64,000 bases of DNA, from NCBI GenBank assembly GCA_024636955.1, contig JAGXGB010000029.1:16015-80014 (forward strand), given 5' to 3'. Of this stretch, positions 41,261-51,721 are shown piece after piece; the stretch's first letter is position 1, and each line of letters opens with the position of its first letter. Under the pieces are notes generated by a model. It worked only from the letters and a program-made list of their open reading frames with translations, ran no database searches and had not been told where the DNA came from. A program made the translations under genes and the position numbers. Source of the DNA: Bacteroidales bacterium. GTDB lineage: Bacteria > Bacteroidota > Bacteroidia > Bacteroidales > Lentimicrobiaceae.

Positions 41261-44242
41261 TTATTTTACTAATGGAAGGTTAACAGCTACCCTTGTGCCT
41301 ATGGGTATTTGATCCTCTGACAAAAGATCAGTAAACCTAATTCCTATCTCTACACCATAATATTGACTCAATAACTCAAGCCTGGTTTCAACAATAGAGA
41401 TACCAAGTGATTCTTTTCCTTTATCAAAATCAGATTTATTTCTCGCTGAACTGTCCCTACCAACGCCATTATCCTCAACTGTGCAAATCAACTGTTCACC
41501 ATCCTTCTCAAAGTTTACATTAATTTTTCCAGCTTTATCAAGGGGCATTATACCATGCCAGATAGCGTTCTCAATGAAAGGCTGAACAATAAAAGCAGGA
41601 ATAAAACACATATCAGGTACAACAGAAGAATCGTGCGTAATACTATACTCAAATTTCTCTTTGAACCTCATTGACTCAAGCTCCAGATACAAATTGAGTG
41701 CATTAATTTCATTGCTTAATCTTACAGTTTGTTTTTGTGAATTAGTTAGGATTAACCTCATTAACCGGGAGAATTTAGAGATGTAGATGGTTGCTACCTT
41801 ACTTTCATTCTTAATAATAAAAGACTGGATACTGTTCAAGGTGTTGAATACGAAGTGAGGATCCATCTGCCGGAGCAGTGATTGCTGCCTGTATCTGATT
41901 ATATCGCTTTGCATGGCATGTTTCCTTTTAATCTCTTGCATTCTCATTCTAACAGCTGAAAAAATTAAAATCAATGTTACTATTGCCATCAAAGTTTTAA
42001 ACCACCAGGTTTTCCAAAAAGGAGGATGAATGATAAAATTGATGGTTGCAGGTGTGGAGCTAACAAGGCCTTCAGAATTAATGGCAAATACCTCAAATCT
42101 ATAATTACCTGGCGGTAGGAAAGCATATTCAACTTCAATATTCTTCGTGTAAACCCACTTATCGTTACTCAAACCAATAAGTTTGTACTTATATAGTAAA
42201 TCACCCGCATCCCTAAAAGAAATTCCGGCATAGGATATTCTTATAAAGTTTTGATCATAGCCTAAATCATAATTAGCCGCAATAGCAGTACTTTGATCCA
42301 TAATATTAACACCATGTATATATACAGGAGGGGGGTTAATAAAGGGTTGGTACTTCCTACGATCAAAGATTGTAAGTCCACCATTTGTTGCAATGTAGAT
42401 AAAATTGCTATCACCCTTAATTTGGTTAATCTCATTTGAAATCAAGCCGTTTTCCTTCTTAAAAACAATGATTTTGGGATTCCCAGATCGTAGTTCATCC
42501 AACTTTAATAAGTTCAATCCATTGTTGGTTGCCACCCATAAATCATTACCCGTAATGAGAATAGAAGATATAGAGTTGGAGGAGAGGCCTTGTGAGTGGG
42601 TAATTTGGAAGATTGTATCAGGCAAACTGATGACTAATCCTGATCCTTTAGTGCCAAGAACATATTGATGCTTTCCTATGATTACAATATCAATAATTCT
42701 TTGAGACAACAATTCTGATGCTTCTCCAAGGAAGGAAAAGTTATTATCTTTAAGGCGATATAAGCCGCTAAAAGTTCCAAGCAGATAAGAACTGTCATAA
42801 TCTGTTTTGATTGATTCAATTCGTAGTGCAATACTATCGTCAAGATAGGAATCATAAACTACTTTTCCTTTTTTTACAATTGACAAGCTTCGCATTTGGC
42901 CAAGCAAGACGCTAGCAGAATCAATAGGATTAATATATTTAGTGCTAAATACAAAGTTGCTATAAATTGACTGTTTTACTAATATCGGATGATTATTGTA
43001 AATTTTATGAAATTCTTTATTATTGTAGGAATGCAAATGCGTTTCAGTACCAATCCACAATACCTTATCATTAAAAGTATTTAATACCTTAACCTTATTT
43101 CTATCATTACCGAAATCCTCTATATTTTTCAGCTTCCCTTCTTCTATTACATCGAGAAAATAAGAGTCATCAAATCCAAGATAAAGTTTACCTTTAAAAG
43201 GTGCAACTGCTTTCACATTTATTCCCGATAAGCCATCGCTTGAAGTGTATGAAGTAAAAGCTTTAGTTGGACGGTAAAAAACTCCATTGCCCAGGGATGT
43301 GTACCAAACCCCTCCTTCATTATCAACTAATACTGATGATACAGAAATTCCTTTTAAGTAACTCTCAGAAGGCCCAAGGTGTATTAAGTCACTGTTATAT
43401 TTATCCACACCTGAAAATTCTTTACCAACCCATAGAGTACCATCGTCTTCCACGTTAATCCATAGAATCCGGTCCTTAAGATTATGAACTATATATTTCC
43501 CATCATTAAAAATGTGAACTAGAAGCTCATTATGAGCGAATAATAAGTCGCCCTTTTTGGTTTGATCTAATAAAAAATATCCGCCAGAATATTTGCTTGG
43601 ATACTTTGGTACAGTGAGCGTTACAGGCTTCTCCTTAGTCTTAATGTAAAGGGTAAATTCTTTTTTACCACTTGTTGAGTTTTGAGCTGCTAACAATTGG
43701 CCTTTTGATTTGGTAACAACCACAGAAATTGTATCTTTAGTAATTTCTTCAAGTGTTGTCAGGTTGCCGAAATCATCTATCTTATATAATTTACTACCAT
43801 TCAAAAAACTAAATATAACATTATCTTTTTCATCAGCCTGAAAGGACTTCTTAATCGGAATCATACCATGGCCGGCAATTGATTCAAGTATGTAATTGTA
43901 TTTGTACTGGTAAATGCTATCATTATAGAAATAGGAAAGCTGGAATGGGAAACTTATAAACCATAATCTTTCTGACTCATCTTCATAAATTTCAAAAACA
44001 GTGTTCTCAGGTAGTCCATTCTGCACATCATAGTTCACGAAAGTGCGTCCGTCAAAACGGCTGACTCCCATATTGGTAGCCATCCATATATATCCCTTTT
44101 TATCTTGGATAATATGAAAGATCTCGGAGCTGGGCAACCCATTATCAACAGAATAATTTCTAAATGCCGGCTGTTGGCTTCTTACAGTAAAAGAAGACAA
44201 AACTAATATGAAGAAAAGAAGACTTTTCAGAGGGAACTGCAT
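41261..44242 (-). CDS. Propeller sensor histidine kinase (LytS-type, His_kinase domain)
   Basis: This 993-residue membrane protein has a signal peptide (ending TVRSQ) and a large periplasmic sensor of two-component-regulator propeller repeats (YIWMATNMGVSRFDG, LWVATNNGLNLLKLD). A Y_Y_Y domain follows (YKYKLIGLSNDKWV to NYRFEVFAINSEG), then one transmembrane helix near residue 745 and a His_kinase/HATPase module. The phospho-acceptor His, near residue 796, is in RQMDPHFVFNTLNSIQ; the ATP site has PFIENAIWHGI and VEDNGVGRD. Unlike hybrid HTCS proteins it has no receiver or DNA-binding domain, and no LytTR regulator is nearby. It is convergent with the beta-helix gene and divergent from the GH16-SusCD operon. 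Confidence 0.9.
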   Translation of the reverse strand: MQFPLKSLLFFILVLSSFTVRSQQPAFRNYSVDNGLPSSEIFHIIQDKKGYIWMATNMGVSRFDGRTFVNYDVQNGLPENTVFEIYEDESERLWFISFPFQLSYFYNDSIYQYKYNYILESIAGHGMIPIKKSFQADEKDNVIFSFLNGSKLYKIDDFGNLTTLEEITKDTISVVVTKSKGQLLAAQNSTSGKKEFTLYIKTKEKPVTLTVPKYPSKYSGGYFLLDQTKKGDLLFAHNELLVHIFNDGKYIVHNLKDRILWINVEDDGTLWVGKEFSGVDKYNSDLIHLGPSESYLKGISVSSVLVDNEGGVWYTSLGNGVFYRPTKAFTSYTSSDGLSGINVKAVAPFKGKLYLGFDDSYFLDVIEEGKLKNIEDFGNDRNKVKVLNTFNDKVLWIGTETHLHSYNNKEFHKIYNNHPILVKQSIYSNFVFSTKYINPIDSASVLLGQMRSLSIVKKGKVVYDSYLDDSIALRIESIKTDYDSSYLLGTFSGLYRLKDNNFSFLGEASELLSQRIIDIVIIGKHQYVLGTKGSGLVISLPDTIFQITHSQGLSSNSISSILITGNDLWVATNNGLNLLKLDELRSGNPKIIVFKKENGLISNEINQIKGDSNFIYIATNGGLTIFDRRKYQPFINPPPVYIHGVNIMDQSTAIAANYDLGYDQNFIRISYAGISFRDAGDLLYKYKLIGLSNDKWVYTKNIEVEYAFLPPGNYRFEVFAINSEGLVSSTPATINFIIHPPFWKTWWFKTLMAIVTLILIFSAVRMRMQEIKRKHAMQSDIIRYRQQSLLRQMDPHFVFNTLNSIQSFIIKNESKVATIYISKFSRLMRLILTNSQKQTVRLSNEINALNLYLELESMRFKEKFEYSITHDSSVVPDMCFIPAFIVQPFIENAIWHGIMPLDKAGKINVNFEKDGEQLICTVEDNGVGRDSSARNKSDFDKGKESLGISIVETRLELLSQYYGVEIGIRFTDLLSEDQIPIGTRVAVNLPLVK

Positions 44243-44611
44243 TTGATCAATCGATAGGCTTCAAAAGTAATAATTATTTGAACTAATACACACTATTGAG
44301 AATACTCTCATTTATCTTTGACCTGATTGATAAATATAGGTGAAATGTCAGTTAGATATTGAGCACCGATGTACATTCATCTTAATAGGATTGTTTACTG
44401 GTTAATTATGCTGTTTTGATTACAATTTATGTAGTGAAAACCTCGATACTACAAGATTTTATAAAATTTCAATAAGTTACACCAGTATCCTATAATATAA
44501 ATAGTTACATTTATAAATAAATTGCTACAGCTTGCAAAAACCTTTAAAAAAGTTATATTTTTGTTGCTTTAATAAGGCTTAGCGTTTAACTTTATTAGAT
44601 ATTTCAAGATC
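44243..44611. other. 369-bp divergent region between sensor kinase and GH16 operon
   Basis: It is A/T-rich, with one promoter-like element on each strand: TACTTTTG on minus at 44262-44269, and TTG-N21-TATTTTTG on plus at 44532-44563. I see no repeat, RNA gene or obvious dyad. Confidence 0.5.
44532..44563 (+). promoter_or_regulatory. Promoter of the GH16-SusC-SusD operon
   Basis: TTG (44532-44534), 21 bp and TATTTTTG (44556-44563) match the consensus. The leader to ATG 44612 would be about 42 nt. Confidence 0.6.
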
Positions 44612-45715
44612 ATGAAAAAACTCATCCCAGGCAGGGTCATTATATCAGCATTTCTCTTATTTCTTATATCATTTTCGTGCAAGGAATCAGAGGATGTAGC
44701 AAATACAGATCCCTCGAATATTGTTCTTGAAGTTACTGTTGCAGATAGTACAACAGGAAAGGTTATCATAGCGGCTTCTGCTGAAAATGCTTTAGAATAT
44801 CAATTGTACATTGATTTGGCTAGTGAACCGGTTTACACTAATTCGAATGGCAATTTCGAATATACATTAGGAGGCCCGGGAATATATAGGGTAGAAGTCA
44901 GGGCATATGGAGTTTCAGGCCGTTATATTAAAGCAGAGCGACATATTACAATTGGCGAAGATGACCCTATTTCTGTTGAAGACGGCTACGTTTCACCAGA
45001 AAGTTATCCTGATTACGAGCTAGTGTGGCGTGACGAATTTGATGGAACACAAGTCAATCCTCAATACTGGAGCTTTGAGATTGGTAAAGGTTCAAACGGA
45101 TGGGGAAACAATGAGTCACAATACTATCGAAAGGAGAATGCCTCAGTATCTGAGGGCACACTAGTAATTGAGGCCCGCAAAGAAAGTTTTCAAAGCAGCA
45201 ATTACACTTCAGCCAGAATGGTGACGAGAGATAAGAAATCTTTTCAATATGGCAGAATTGACATCAGAGCTTTATTGCCTGTAGGTCAGGGAATGTGGCC
45301 TGCATTATGGATGTTAGGGAATAGTATTCAAACAGTTGGATGGCCGGCAAGTGGTGAAACTGACATCATGGAGATGATTGGTGGAAAAGGCAGGGAGAAT
45401 ACAGTGCATGGAGTTTTACATTGGGATGACAACGGACATGTACAGGCAGGTGGTAGTTATACATTGTCATCAGGCACCTTTGCTGATGAATATCATGTTT
45501 TTTCTCTCATCTGGGATGAAACAAATATCAGATGGTTGGTGAATAACGTGCAATACCATGTTATTAATATTACACCATCGCACATGACAGAATATCATCA
45601 GCCCGGTTTCTTTATATTTAACCTTGCAGTAGGAGGAAACTGGCCGGGGTATCCTGATGCAACTACTATTTTCCCACAGCAACTTAAAGTTGATTATATC
45701 AGAGTATTTCATTAA
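44612..45715 (+). CDS. GH16 beta-1,3-glucanase (laminarinase-like) lipoprotein
   Basis: This 367-residue protein has a lipoprotein-like signal (LLFLISFSC, Cys23, followed by acidic KESED). A beta-sandwich domain of about 90 residues follows, and then a GH16 domain from WRDEFDGTQV. The catalytic motif SGETDIMEMIGG supplies nucleophile Glu249 and acid/base Glu254; MWPALWMLG and the C-terminal LKVDYIRVF are also standard. This is the laminarinase subgroup (GH16_3), which cuts internal beta-1,3 linkages. It is likely anchored on the outer membrane surface. It is the first gene of an operon with SusC and SusD, 98 bp upstream of susC. Confidence 0.92.
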   Translation: MKKLIPGRVIISAFLLFLISFSCKESEDVANTDPSNIVLEVTVADSTTGKVIIAASAENALEYQLYIDLASEPVYTNSNGNFEYTLGGPGIYRVEVRAYGVSGRYIKAERHITIGEDDPISVEDGYVSPESYPDYELVWRDEFDGTQVNPQYWSFEIGKGSNGWGNNESQYYRKENASVSEGTLVIEARKESFQSSNYTSARMVTRDKKSFQYGRIDIRALLPVGQGMWPALWMLGNSIQTVGWPASGETDIMEMIGGKGRENTVHGVLHWDDNGHVQAGGSYTLSSGTFADEYHVFSLIWDETNIRWLVNNVQYHVINITPSHMTEYHQPGFFIFNLAVGGNWPGYPDATTIFPQQLKVDYIRVFH

Positions 45716-45813
45716 ATTCAGTGAAAAGTATTAATTTAATACAATTGAAGAAAACAAGAATAAGATTTCAAATAACAAATAAACACACACACAACAGACC
45801 TAAAAATTAACAG

Positions 45814-48800
45814 ATGAGCAAAAATTCACGCAACTTGATGCTTTTACTGGTAATGTTTCTGAATGCGAGCATATTGTTTGCACAAACACATAGAATTACC
45901 GGTACAGTTTACGATGCAGAAACTAATACCGGTTTACCGGGGGTAACCATTGTTGAAAAAGGAACACAAAATGGCACAACCACTGATGTAGATGGTAAAT
46001 TTGATATCACACTTGCATCACCAAATGCTACAATTGTGGCATCGTTTATAGGTTATCAGAAACAAGAAATACCTGTAAATAAGAATGTTTCCTTTAATGT
46101 TACCCTTGTTCCGGAGGTTACAGCCCTTAGCGAGATTGTTGTTATAGGTTATGGTACTCAAAAAAAGAAGGTTGTTACAGGGGCAATTGTCAATGTTAAA
46201 TCAGAGGAGATACAATCAACACCTGTTCTACGTGTAGAACAAGCAATGCAAGGCAGAACTGCTGGTGTCCAAGTTACTAATCTCTCTGGTCAACCTGGTG
46301 AAGCTCCTACTATACGGATCAGGGGCGCAGGCACTACAGGCAATTCTGATCCATTGTATATAGTAGATGGTATGGCTATTGGCGGAATTGACTATTTGAA
46401 TCCAGGAGATATAGAGTCAATTGAAGTACTCAAAGATGCTGCATCTGCAGCAATCTATGGAGCAAGGGCTGCTAATGGGGTTATTCTTATTACAACTAAG
46501 ACGGGTACAAAAGGCAAAATGAACATTTCATACTCGGGTTATAAGGGTATCCAGAATGTTGCTAACACACTCGATATGCTTGATGCTACTGAATATAAGA
46601 TGATGATGAATGAAGGATACCGGAATTCCTTACCTGAAAATGCAGTTCCAGATGATCCTTTTGACCTAAATGAGGTTCCACAGTATGATACTGATTGGCA
46701 GGACTTGCTTTTTGTTAAAAACGCACCTATTGAAAGTCACGATGTATCTGTATCGGGGGGTAATGAAAAATCAACATACATGTCTTCACTTGCCTATTTC
46801 AGCCAGCAAGGAATTATAGGTGGAGATAAGTCTCAGTTTGATCGCATTTCAGCCAGATTAAATACAAACCACCAAGTGAACAGCGCATTTCGTTTCGGAA
46901 ATAACCTCTCCTATTCTCATATCATTCGTAGAGGAATTGCCTCCAACTCTTCGTTTAATGGTGCTTACAGCAGTGCTCTTAATATGGACCCATTAACACC
47001 ATTATATGAAACTAATCCTGAAGTTTTAGCCGAACGGCCATACTCCTCTGAGCCAGTTGTCAGGGACGCTGCTGGTAATGTATATGGAATTTCACGATAC
47101 GTTAATGCTGAAGTAGTGAATCCATTAGCGTTACTCGAGATTCAAACAGGTGAAACAAGGGTTGACAAGGTAGTTGGTAATATTTTTGGGGAGTTGGAGA
47201 TTTTAAAAGGACTTAAATTCAATACTAACCTTGGAGTTGACCTTGCCTATGTGTTAAATGATAGTTATGATCCTCTATATTACCTTAATGGTGCTCAATT
47301 AAATGACAACAAAACCAGAGTAAGAAAAAACATCAATAGATTCTACACATGGCAATGGGAGAACACCCTCTCATATTCAAAGAAAATAAGTAACCATAAC
47401 TTCTCTTTACTAGGTGGAACAACTGCACGTAAAGAAAACTTTGAAAACCTTTACGGCTTCAATACAGGTGTGCCAATTTTAGATCCTAATCATGTATACC
47501 TCAACATGGCAACAGATACTGCATGGGATGCCAGGGGAGGTGCTGCATCTTCATCACTGGCATCCATCTTTGGACGTATACTATATGATTATAAAGATCG
47601 GTATGCGTTTACAGGTATTATTAGACGGGATGGATCTTCAAAATTTGGAGCCAACAACAGGTACGGCATTTTCCCTTCAATAGGAGTTTCCTGGATAGTA
47701 AGTGATGAACCATTTTTCCCTAATGTTAATTGGATGAACTCCTTAAAATTTAGGGCTTCATGGGGCGTTAACGGTAACCAGGAAATAGGAAACTACCAGT
47801 TTATATCAACAATTGATAAGAGTAGGGGTTACATAATTGGGAATGGAAGATATACTGGTGCATCACCGTCTTACATTGAAAATCAGGATATTCACTGGGA
47901 AGAATCTGAACAGATTGATATAGCATTAGATCTGGAAGCTTTCAATAATAAGTTAGTCGCTACAGTTGATTACTATGTTAAGGAAACTAAAGGGCTTCTG
48001 GAAAGAATTCCCATACCCGGTTATGTTGGTAATGAGCCTCCTTTTGCAAACGTAGGAAGTGTTAAAAACAGTGGTGTTGAAGTTATCCTTAATTGGCGTC
48101 AAAGAATAAGAGCTTTCAATTATTCAGTTGGTATAAATGGAGCATACAATAAGAATGAGATGACAAAAATTGGCAATGATGAAGGTACCTTACCTGGTGC
48201 TAATTGGGCAGTCTCTGGTATGGTTACACGAACTGAACTCGGCCTTCCAATTGCATACTTCTTTGGTTATCAAACTGATGGTATATTCCAAACTGAGAAC
48301 GATGTCTATCGTCACGATAATAGTGAAGGAGAATACCTTCAACCTAATGCTAAACCAGGAGATGTTCGTTTTGTCGATGTGAACGGTGACGGTGCAATAA
48401 CTGTTGACGACCGAACAATTATTGGCAATCCAACACCTGACTTCACCTTCGGTTTGAATGCATCTATCACTTTCAAAAACATAGATTTCTCTATGCTTTT
48501 AAATGGAACCTACGGTAATGAGATATTTAATGGAAGCCAACGTCGTGATCTTCAATATACCAACATGACAGTAGCCAGTCTGGAAAGATGGACAGGCTCG
48601 GGTACAAGCAATGAAACACCTCGATTCACGTGGAGTGACGTAAATCAAAACAACAGGGTATCTGATCTTTATATTGAGGACGGATCTTTCCTAAGGCTTA
48701 AAAATATACAAATTGGTTATTCATTTCCACAAACTCTCCTGAGTAAGATTGGCGCTACCGTTTTCAGGTTATACATCTCTGGTGAAAACTTGATTACCAT

Positions 48801-48921
48801 TACAAATTATTCTGGCGCAGATCCTGAAATAGGTGCCCTTAGCTCATTTGATATAGGTATCGACAGGGGTATATACCCTCAGGCAAGAACATTTAGGGTA
48901 GGAACAACTATAACTTTCTAA
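45814..48921 (+). CDS. SusC-like TonB-dependent glycan transporter
   Basis: This 1035-residue outer-membrane protein has a signal peptide (ending ILFAQ), then a CarboxypepD_reg-like domain (RITGTVYDAETNTGLPGVTI). The plug has VVIGYGTQKKKVVTGA, the SusC-specific TonB-box region, and SIEVLKDAASAAIYGARAANGVILITTK. A 22-strand barrel ends in FRVGTTITF with a terminal Phe. It imports oligosaccharides, powered by TonB, in complex with the SusD encoded 19 bp downstream. The upstream GH16 points to beta-1,3-glucan oligosaccharides. Confidence 0.95.
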   Translation: MSKNSRNLMLLLVMFLNASILFAQTHRITGTVYDAETNTGLPGVTIVEKGTQNGTTTDVDGKFDITLASPNATIVASFIGYQKQEIPVNKNVSFNVTLVPEVTALSEIVVIGYGTQKKKVVTGAIVNVKSEEIQSTPVLRVEQAMQGRTAGVQVTNLSGQPGEAPTIRIRGAGTTGNSDPLYIVDGMAIGGIDYLNPGDIESIEVLKDAASAAIYGARAANGVILITTKTGTKGKMNISYSGYKGIQNVANTLDMLDATEYKMMMNEGYRNSLPENAVPDDPFDLNEVPQYDTDWQDLLFVKNAPIESHDVSVSGGNEKSTYMSSLAYFSQQGIIGGDKSQFDRISARLNTNHQVNSAFRFGNNLSYSHIIRRGIASNSSFNGAYSSALNMDPLTPLYETNPEVLAERPYSSEPVVRDAAGNVYGISRYVNAEVVNPLALLEIQTGETRVDKVVGNIFGELEILKGLKFNTNLGVDLAYVLNDSYDPLYYLNGAQLNDNKTRVRKNINRFYTWQWENTLSYSKKISNHNFSLLGGTTARKENFENLYGFNTGVPILDPNHVYLNMATDTAWDARGGAASSSLASIFGRILYDYKDRYAFTGIIRRDGSSKFGANNRYGIFPSIGVSWIVSDEPFFPNVNWMNSLKFRASWGVNGNQEIGNYQFISTIDKSRGYIIGNGRYTGASPSYIENQDIHWEESEQIDIALDLEAFNNKLVATVDYYVKETKGLLERIPIPGYVGNEPPFANVGSVKNSGVEVILNWRQRIRAFNYSVGINGAYNKNEMTKIGNDEGTLPGANWAVSGMVTRTELGLPIAYFFGYQTDGIFQTENDVYRHDNSEGEYLQPNAKPGDVRFVDVNGDGAITVDDRTIIGNPTPDFTFGLNASITFKNIDFSMLLNGTYGNEIFNGSQRRDLQYTNMTVASLERWTGSGTSNETPRFTWSDVNQNNRVSDLYIEDGSFLRLKNIQIGYSFPQTLLSKIGATVFRLYISGENLITITNYSGADPEIGALSSFDIGIDRGIYPQARTFRVGTTITF

Positions 48922-48940
48922 AAAATAAAAACTTAAGAAA

Positions 48941-50497
48941 ATGCAAAATATAAAATTAAGAACATCAAAATTTTTATTCCTGGTTTTCCTGCTAACAAGC
49001 TGCAGTGATGATTTTCTTGACTTAAAACCACTTGACCAGGAAGTGACTACTTCATTCTATAAAACAGAAGAACAAGCCATGCAAGCTCTGATTTCTGTTT
49101 ACGATGTACTTGGGTATGATGAAACCCCAGGCATATCATGGGCTCCTTTTATAACAGTTTCTGACATTTTATCAGATGACTCTTATGCTGGTGGCGGTGA
49201 TGCAAATGACGGTATGGAGGAAGATGAATTGAATAAATTCAACATTCCAACAACAAATATACTCGCTCATGCTATATGGAATAAAAACTATACAGGTATA
49301 TATAGGGCGAATAAGTTAATAGAGGTGATCGATGGTGTAGATACATCTGATGAATTTAAAGCAAGGTTAAAAGCCGAAGCAAAGTTCTTAAGAGCTTTCT
49401 TCTATTTTGAGCAGGTTAGTTTTTTTGAAAATATTCCATTATTAACTGCTACCATAAAAGGACCTTCTGAGTATAATCAGGTACAAGCCGAACCTTCTGC
49501 TGTTTATAATCAAATTGCCCTTGACCTTACAGAGGCTATGGCCGACTTGCCTACTTCAATTCCTGCAGCAGAAGCAGGAAGAATCAGTAAATGGGCAGCA
49601 CAAGCACTTCTTGCAAGGGTATACTTGTTTTATAATGGTGTTTACGATATGGAATTAAAAGCTGGAGATGCAACTGTTGACCGTAATACAGTTGTCGGCC
49701 ATCTTGACGATCTGATTGCAAACAGTGGACATGATCTTTTTCCTGAGTATACTGATAATTTCAGATTATCAGGTGAAAATGGGATTGAGTCGGTGTTTGA
49801 AATATCTTTTGGTGATACTCCTGCTTGGTGGGATTGGGGGTATGTGAGAGGTGGTGAAGGCAACCTTGCTTCACAGATGCAGGGACCAAGGGTAACAGGA
49901 TCTGATAATTGGAACAGAGGATGGAGTTTTGCTACTGTTGGTCAAAAGCTTGTTGATGATCTTAAAAATGACCCAAGATATGAGTGGACGATTCTGGAGG
50001 AGGGAGAACTAGACGGCAACCTTGATAAAGGGTATCAACACACTGGCTATTACTCCAAGAAATATAGTTCTGACGCTGAACATTGGGGTTCAGGTGGACA
50101 GTTTGAACTTAACAGGACAACGAATCGCAGGGTTATACGTTTTTCCGATGTACTATTGATGGCTGCTGAGCTTGGAAGTGGAAATGCTCAACAATACCTT
50201 GATCGGGTACGCAGCCGGGTTGGATTAGGAACTATTCCTGCTACACCAGAAAACATATACAATGAAAGACGCCTCGAGTTATCCCTTGAAGGCATAAGGT
50301 ATTTTGATGTTGTACGCAAGGGCATGACATTTGCCACTGCAGAGTTTACACTCCAGGGAATACGCGGGCCTTTATACGTTGGTGACCAGGTAACCTTTGA
50401 TGTTACATTTAATCCTTCAACAAAAGGTTTTCTGCCAATTCCACAAACTGAGATCGATCTTTCAGGAGGTACTTTTGCGCAAAACCAAGGATACTAG
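48941..50497 (+). CDS. SusD-like glycan-binding lipoprotein
   Basis: This 518-residue lipoprotein (LVFLLTSCSDDFLDL, the standard SusD start) has SusD/RagB helical TPR-like segments (LKAEAKFLRAFFYFEQV, ISKWAAQALLARVYLFY). The C-terminal signature is NERRLELSLEGIRYFDVVRKG, closing with FLPIPQTEIDLSGG...NQGY. It caps the SusC barrel on the cell surface and captures glycan. It pairs with the preceding SusC. A terminator follows at 50575-50609. Confidence 0.95.
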   Translation: MQNIKLRTSKFLFLVFLLTSCSDDFLDLKPLDQEVTTSFYKTEEQAMQALISVYDVLGYDETPGISWAPFITVSDILSDDSYAGGGDANDGMEEDELNKFNIPTTNILAHAIWNKNYTGIYRANKLIEVIDGVDTSDEFKARLKAEAKFLRAFFYFEQVSFFENIPLLTATIKGPSEYNQVQAEPSAVYNQIALDLTEAMADLPTSIPAAEAGRISKWAAQALLARVYLFYNGVYDMELKAGDATVDRNTVVGHLDDLIANSGHDLFPEYTDNFRLSGENGIESVFEISFGDTPAWWDWGYVRGGEGNLASQMQGPRVTGSDNWNRGWSFATVGQKLVDDLKNDPRYEWTILEEGELDGNLDKGYQHTGYYSKKYSSDAEHWGSGGQFELNRTTNRRVIRFSDVLLMAAELGSGNAQQYLDRVRSRVGLGTIPATPENIYNERRLELSLEGIRYFDVVRKGMTFATAEFTLQGIRGPLYVGDQVTFDVTFNPSTKGFLPIPQTEIDLSGGTFAQNQGY

Positions 50498-50574
50498 ACA
50501 TTAAGCTTACAAATGCAAAGTATATTCTAAATCATACCAGTGATTATTAAAGACTATGTTACTGGGTTAATTTC

Positions 50575-50609
50575 AAAAAGGGATTGCAATCAGGTTGTAA
50601 TCCCTTTTT
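50575..50609 (+). terminator. Terminator of the first SusCD operon
   Basis: AAAAAGGGATT (50575-50585) pairs perfectly with AATCCCTTTTT (50599-50609). The inner bases extend the stem, and the 3' arm ends in TTTTT. Confidence 0.85.
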
Positions 50610-50700
50610 AATTCAATCAAAGCAATTTTGAAAGGTTATTCATAATGCATTTCAGTAACAGCAAGTATGCTGATTTCAAGGATTTATAATACAACTTTAC

Positions 50701-50708
50701 TAAATTTG
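50701..50708 (+). promoter_or_regulatory. -7 element (TAAATTTG) of the PfkB kinase gene
   Basis: TAAATTTG fits TAnnTTTG, 36 bp before ATG 50744. The -33 region is weak. Confidence 0.45.
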
Positions 50709-50743
50709 CACCTTTAGTTCTTTAATCACCTTAATTAATCTCA

Positions 50744-51670
50744 ATGAGTCTTGTTATTGTAGGCACCGTAGCATTCGATGCTATAGAAACGCCATTTGGT
50801 AAAACCGATAAGATACTTGGAGGTGCTGCCACTTTCATCAGCATGGCAGCTGCCAAGCTATATGATCAGGTAAAAGTAATATCTGTCATTGGTGGGGATT
50901 TTCCTGATGAGTACATAACCTTATTAAATGATCAAGGAGTACAAACTGAAGGTATCAAAAAAATACCCGAGGGTAAAACATTCTTCTGGTCGGGCAAGTA
51001 TCATATTGATATGAATACCCGTGACACCCTGATTACCGAATTAAATGTTTTAGCTGATTTCGATCCTCAAGTCCCTGCATCTTATAATGATTGCACTTAC
51101 CTGATGTTAGGTAATTTAACACCTTCAATACAAAAGAAAGTAATAAACCAATTGCCGGTTCGCCCAAAGCTTATTGTGATGGATACCATGAACTTTTGGA
51201 TGAACACTGCAATGGATGACCTCAAAGATGTTCTTACAATGGTTGATGTGCTTACCATAAATGACGAGGAAGCCCGCCAATTATCTAATGAATATTCACT
51301 GGTTAAAGCGGCCCGGAAAATACTATCCATGGGCCCTAAATTTCTGATTATCAAAAAAGGGGACCACGGTGCATTGTTATTCCATGAAGATAAAGTGTTT
51401 TTTGCTCCAGCTATGCCGCTTGAAGAAGTGTTTGACCCTACAGGCGCGGGCGATACATTTGCAGGCGGTTTTATTGGCTTTTTGGCAAAGACTGACGATA
51501 TATCATTTGACAATATGAAAAGGGCAATAATTTTCGGTTCAGCTATGGCTTCCTTTGCTGTGGAGAAGTTTGGTACCGAAGCATTACAGGAACTAAAAAA
51601 CGGAACCCTCTATAACCGTGTACAGCAGTTCCTTAGTCTTGTTAAATTTGATATTATTCTTTCAGAATAA
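50744..51670 (+). CDS. PfkB-family sugar or nucleoside kinase
   Basis: This 308-residue protein is ribokinase-like: GGAATFISMAAAKL near the N terminus (substrate lid), LIIKKGDHGALLF, and the catalytic anion hole with base Asp in FDPTGAGDTFAGGFIGFLA. Members phosphorylate sugars or adenosine. The N-terminal GTVAFDAIETPFGK, the Bacteroidota conservation and the context (next to an EF-G2 gene) do not fix the substrate. It ends 51 bp before the EF-G2 gene. Confidence 0.88.
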   Translation: MSLVIVGTVAFDAIETPFGKTDKILGGAATFISMAAAKLYDQVKVISVIGGDFPDEYITLLNDQGVQTEGIKKIPEGKTFFWSGKYHIDMNTRDTLITELNVLADFDPQVPASYNDCTYLMLGNLTPSIQKKVINQLPVRPKLIVMDTMNFWMNTAMDDLKDVLTMVDVLTINDEEARQLSNEYSLVKAARKILSMGPKFLIIKKGDHGALLFHEDKVFFAPAMPLEEVFDPTGAGDTFAGGFIGFLAKTDDISFDNMKRAIIFGSAMASFAVEKFGTEALQELKNGTLYNRVQQFLSLVKFDIILSE

Positions 51671-51674
51671 TTTT

Positions 51675-51682
51675 TATCTTTG
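51675..51682 (+). promoter_or_regulatory. -7 element (TATCTTTG) of the EF-G2 gene
   Basis: TATCTTTG fits the consensus, 39 bp before ATG 51722. A possible -33 TTTG at 51647-51650 is 24 bp away, slightly long. It suggests the factor can be expressed independently of the PfkB gene. Confidence 0.5.
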
Positions 51683-51721
51683 CGCCTGTCATCAGTAAAA
51701 TTTACGTAATCAATTAGCAAT

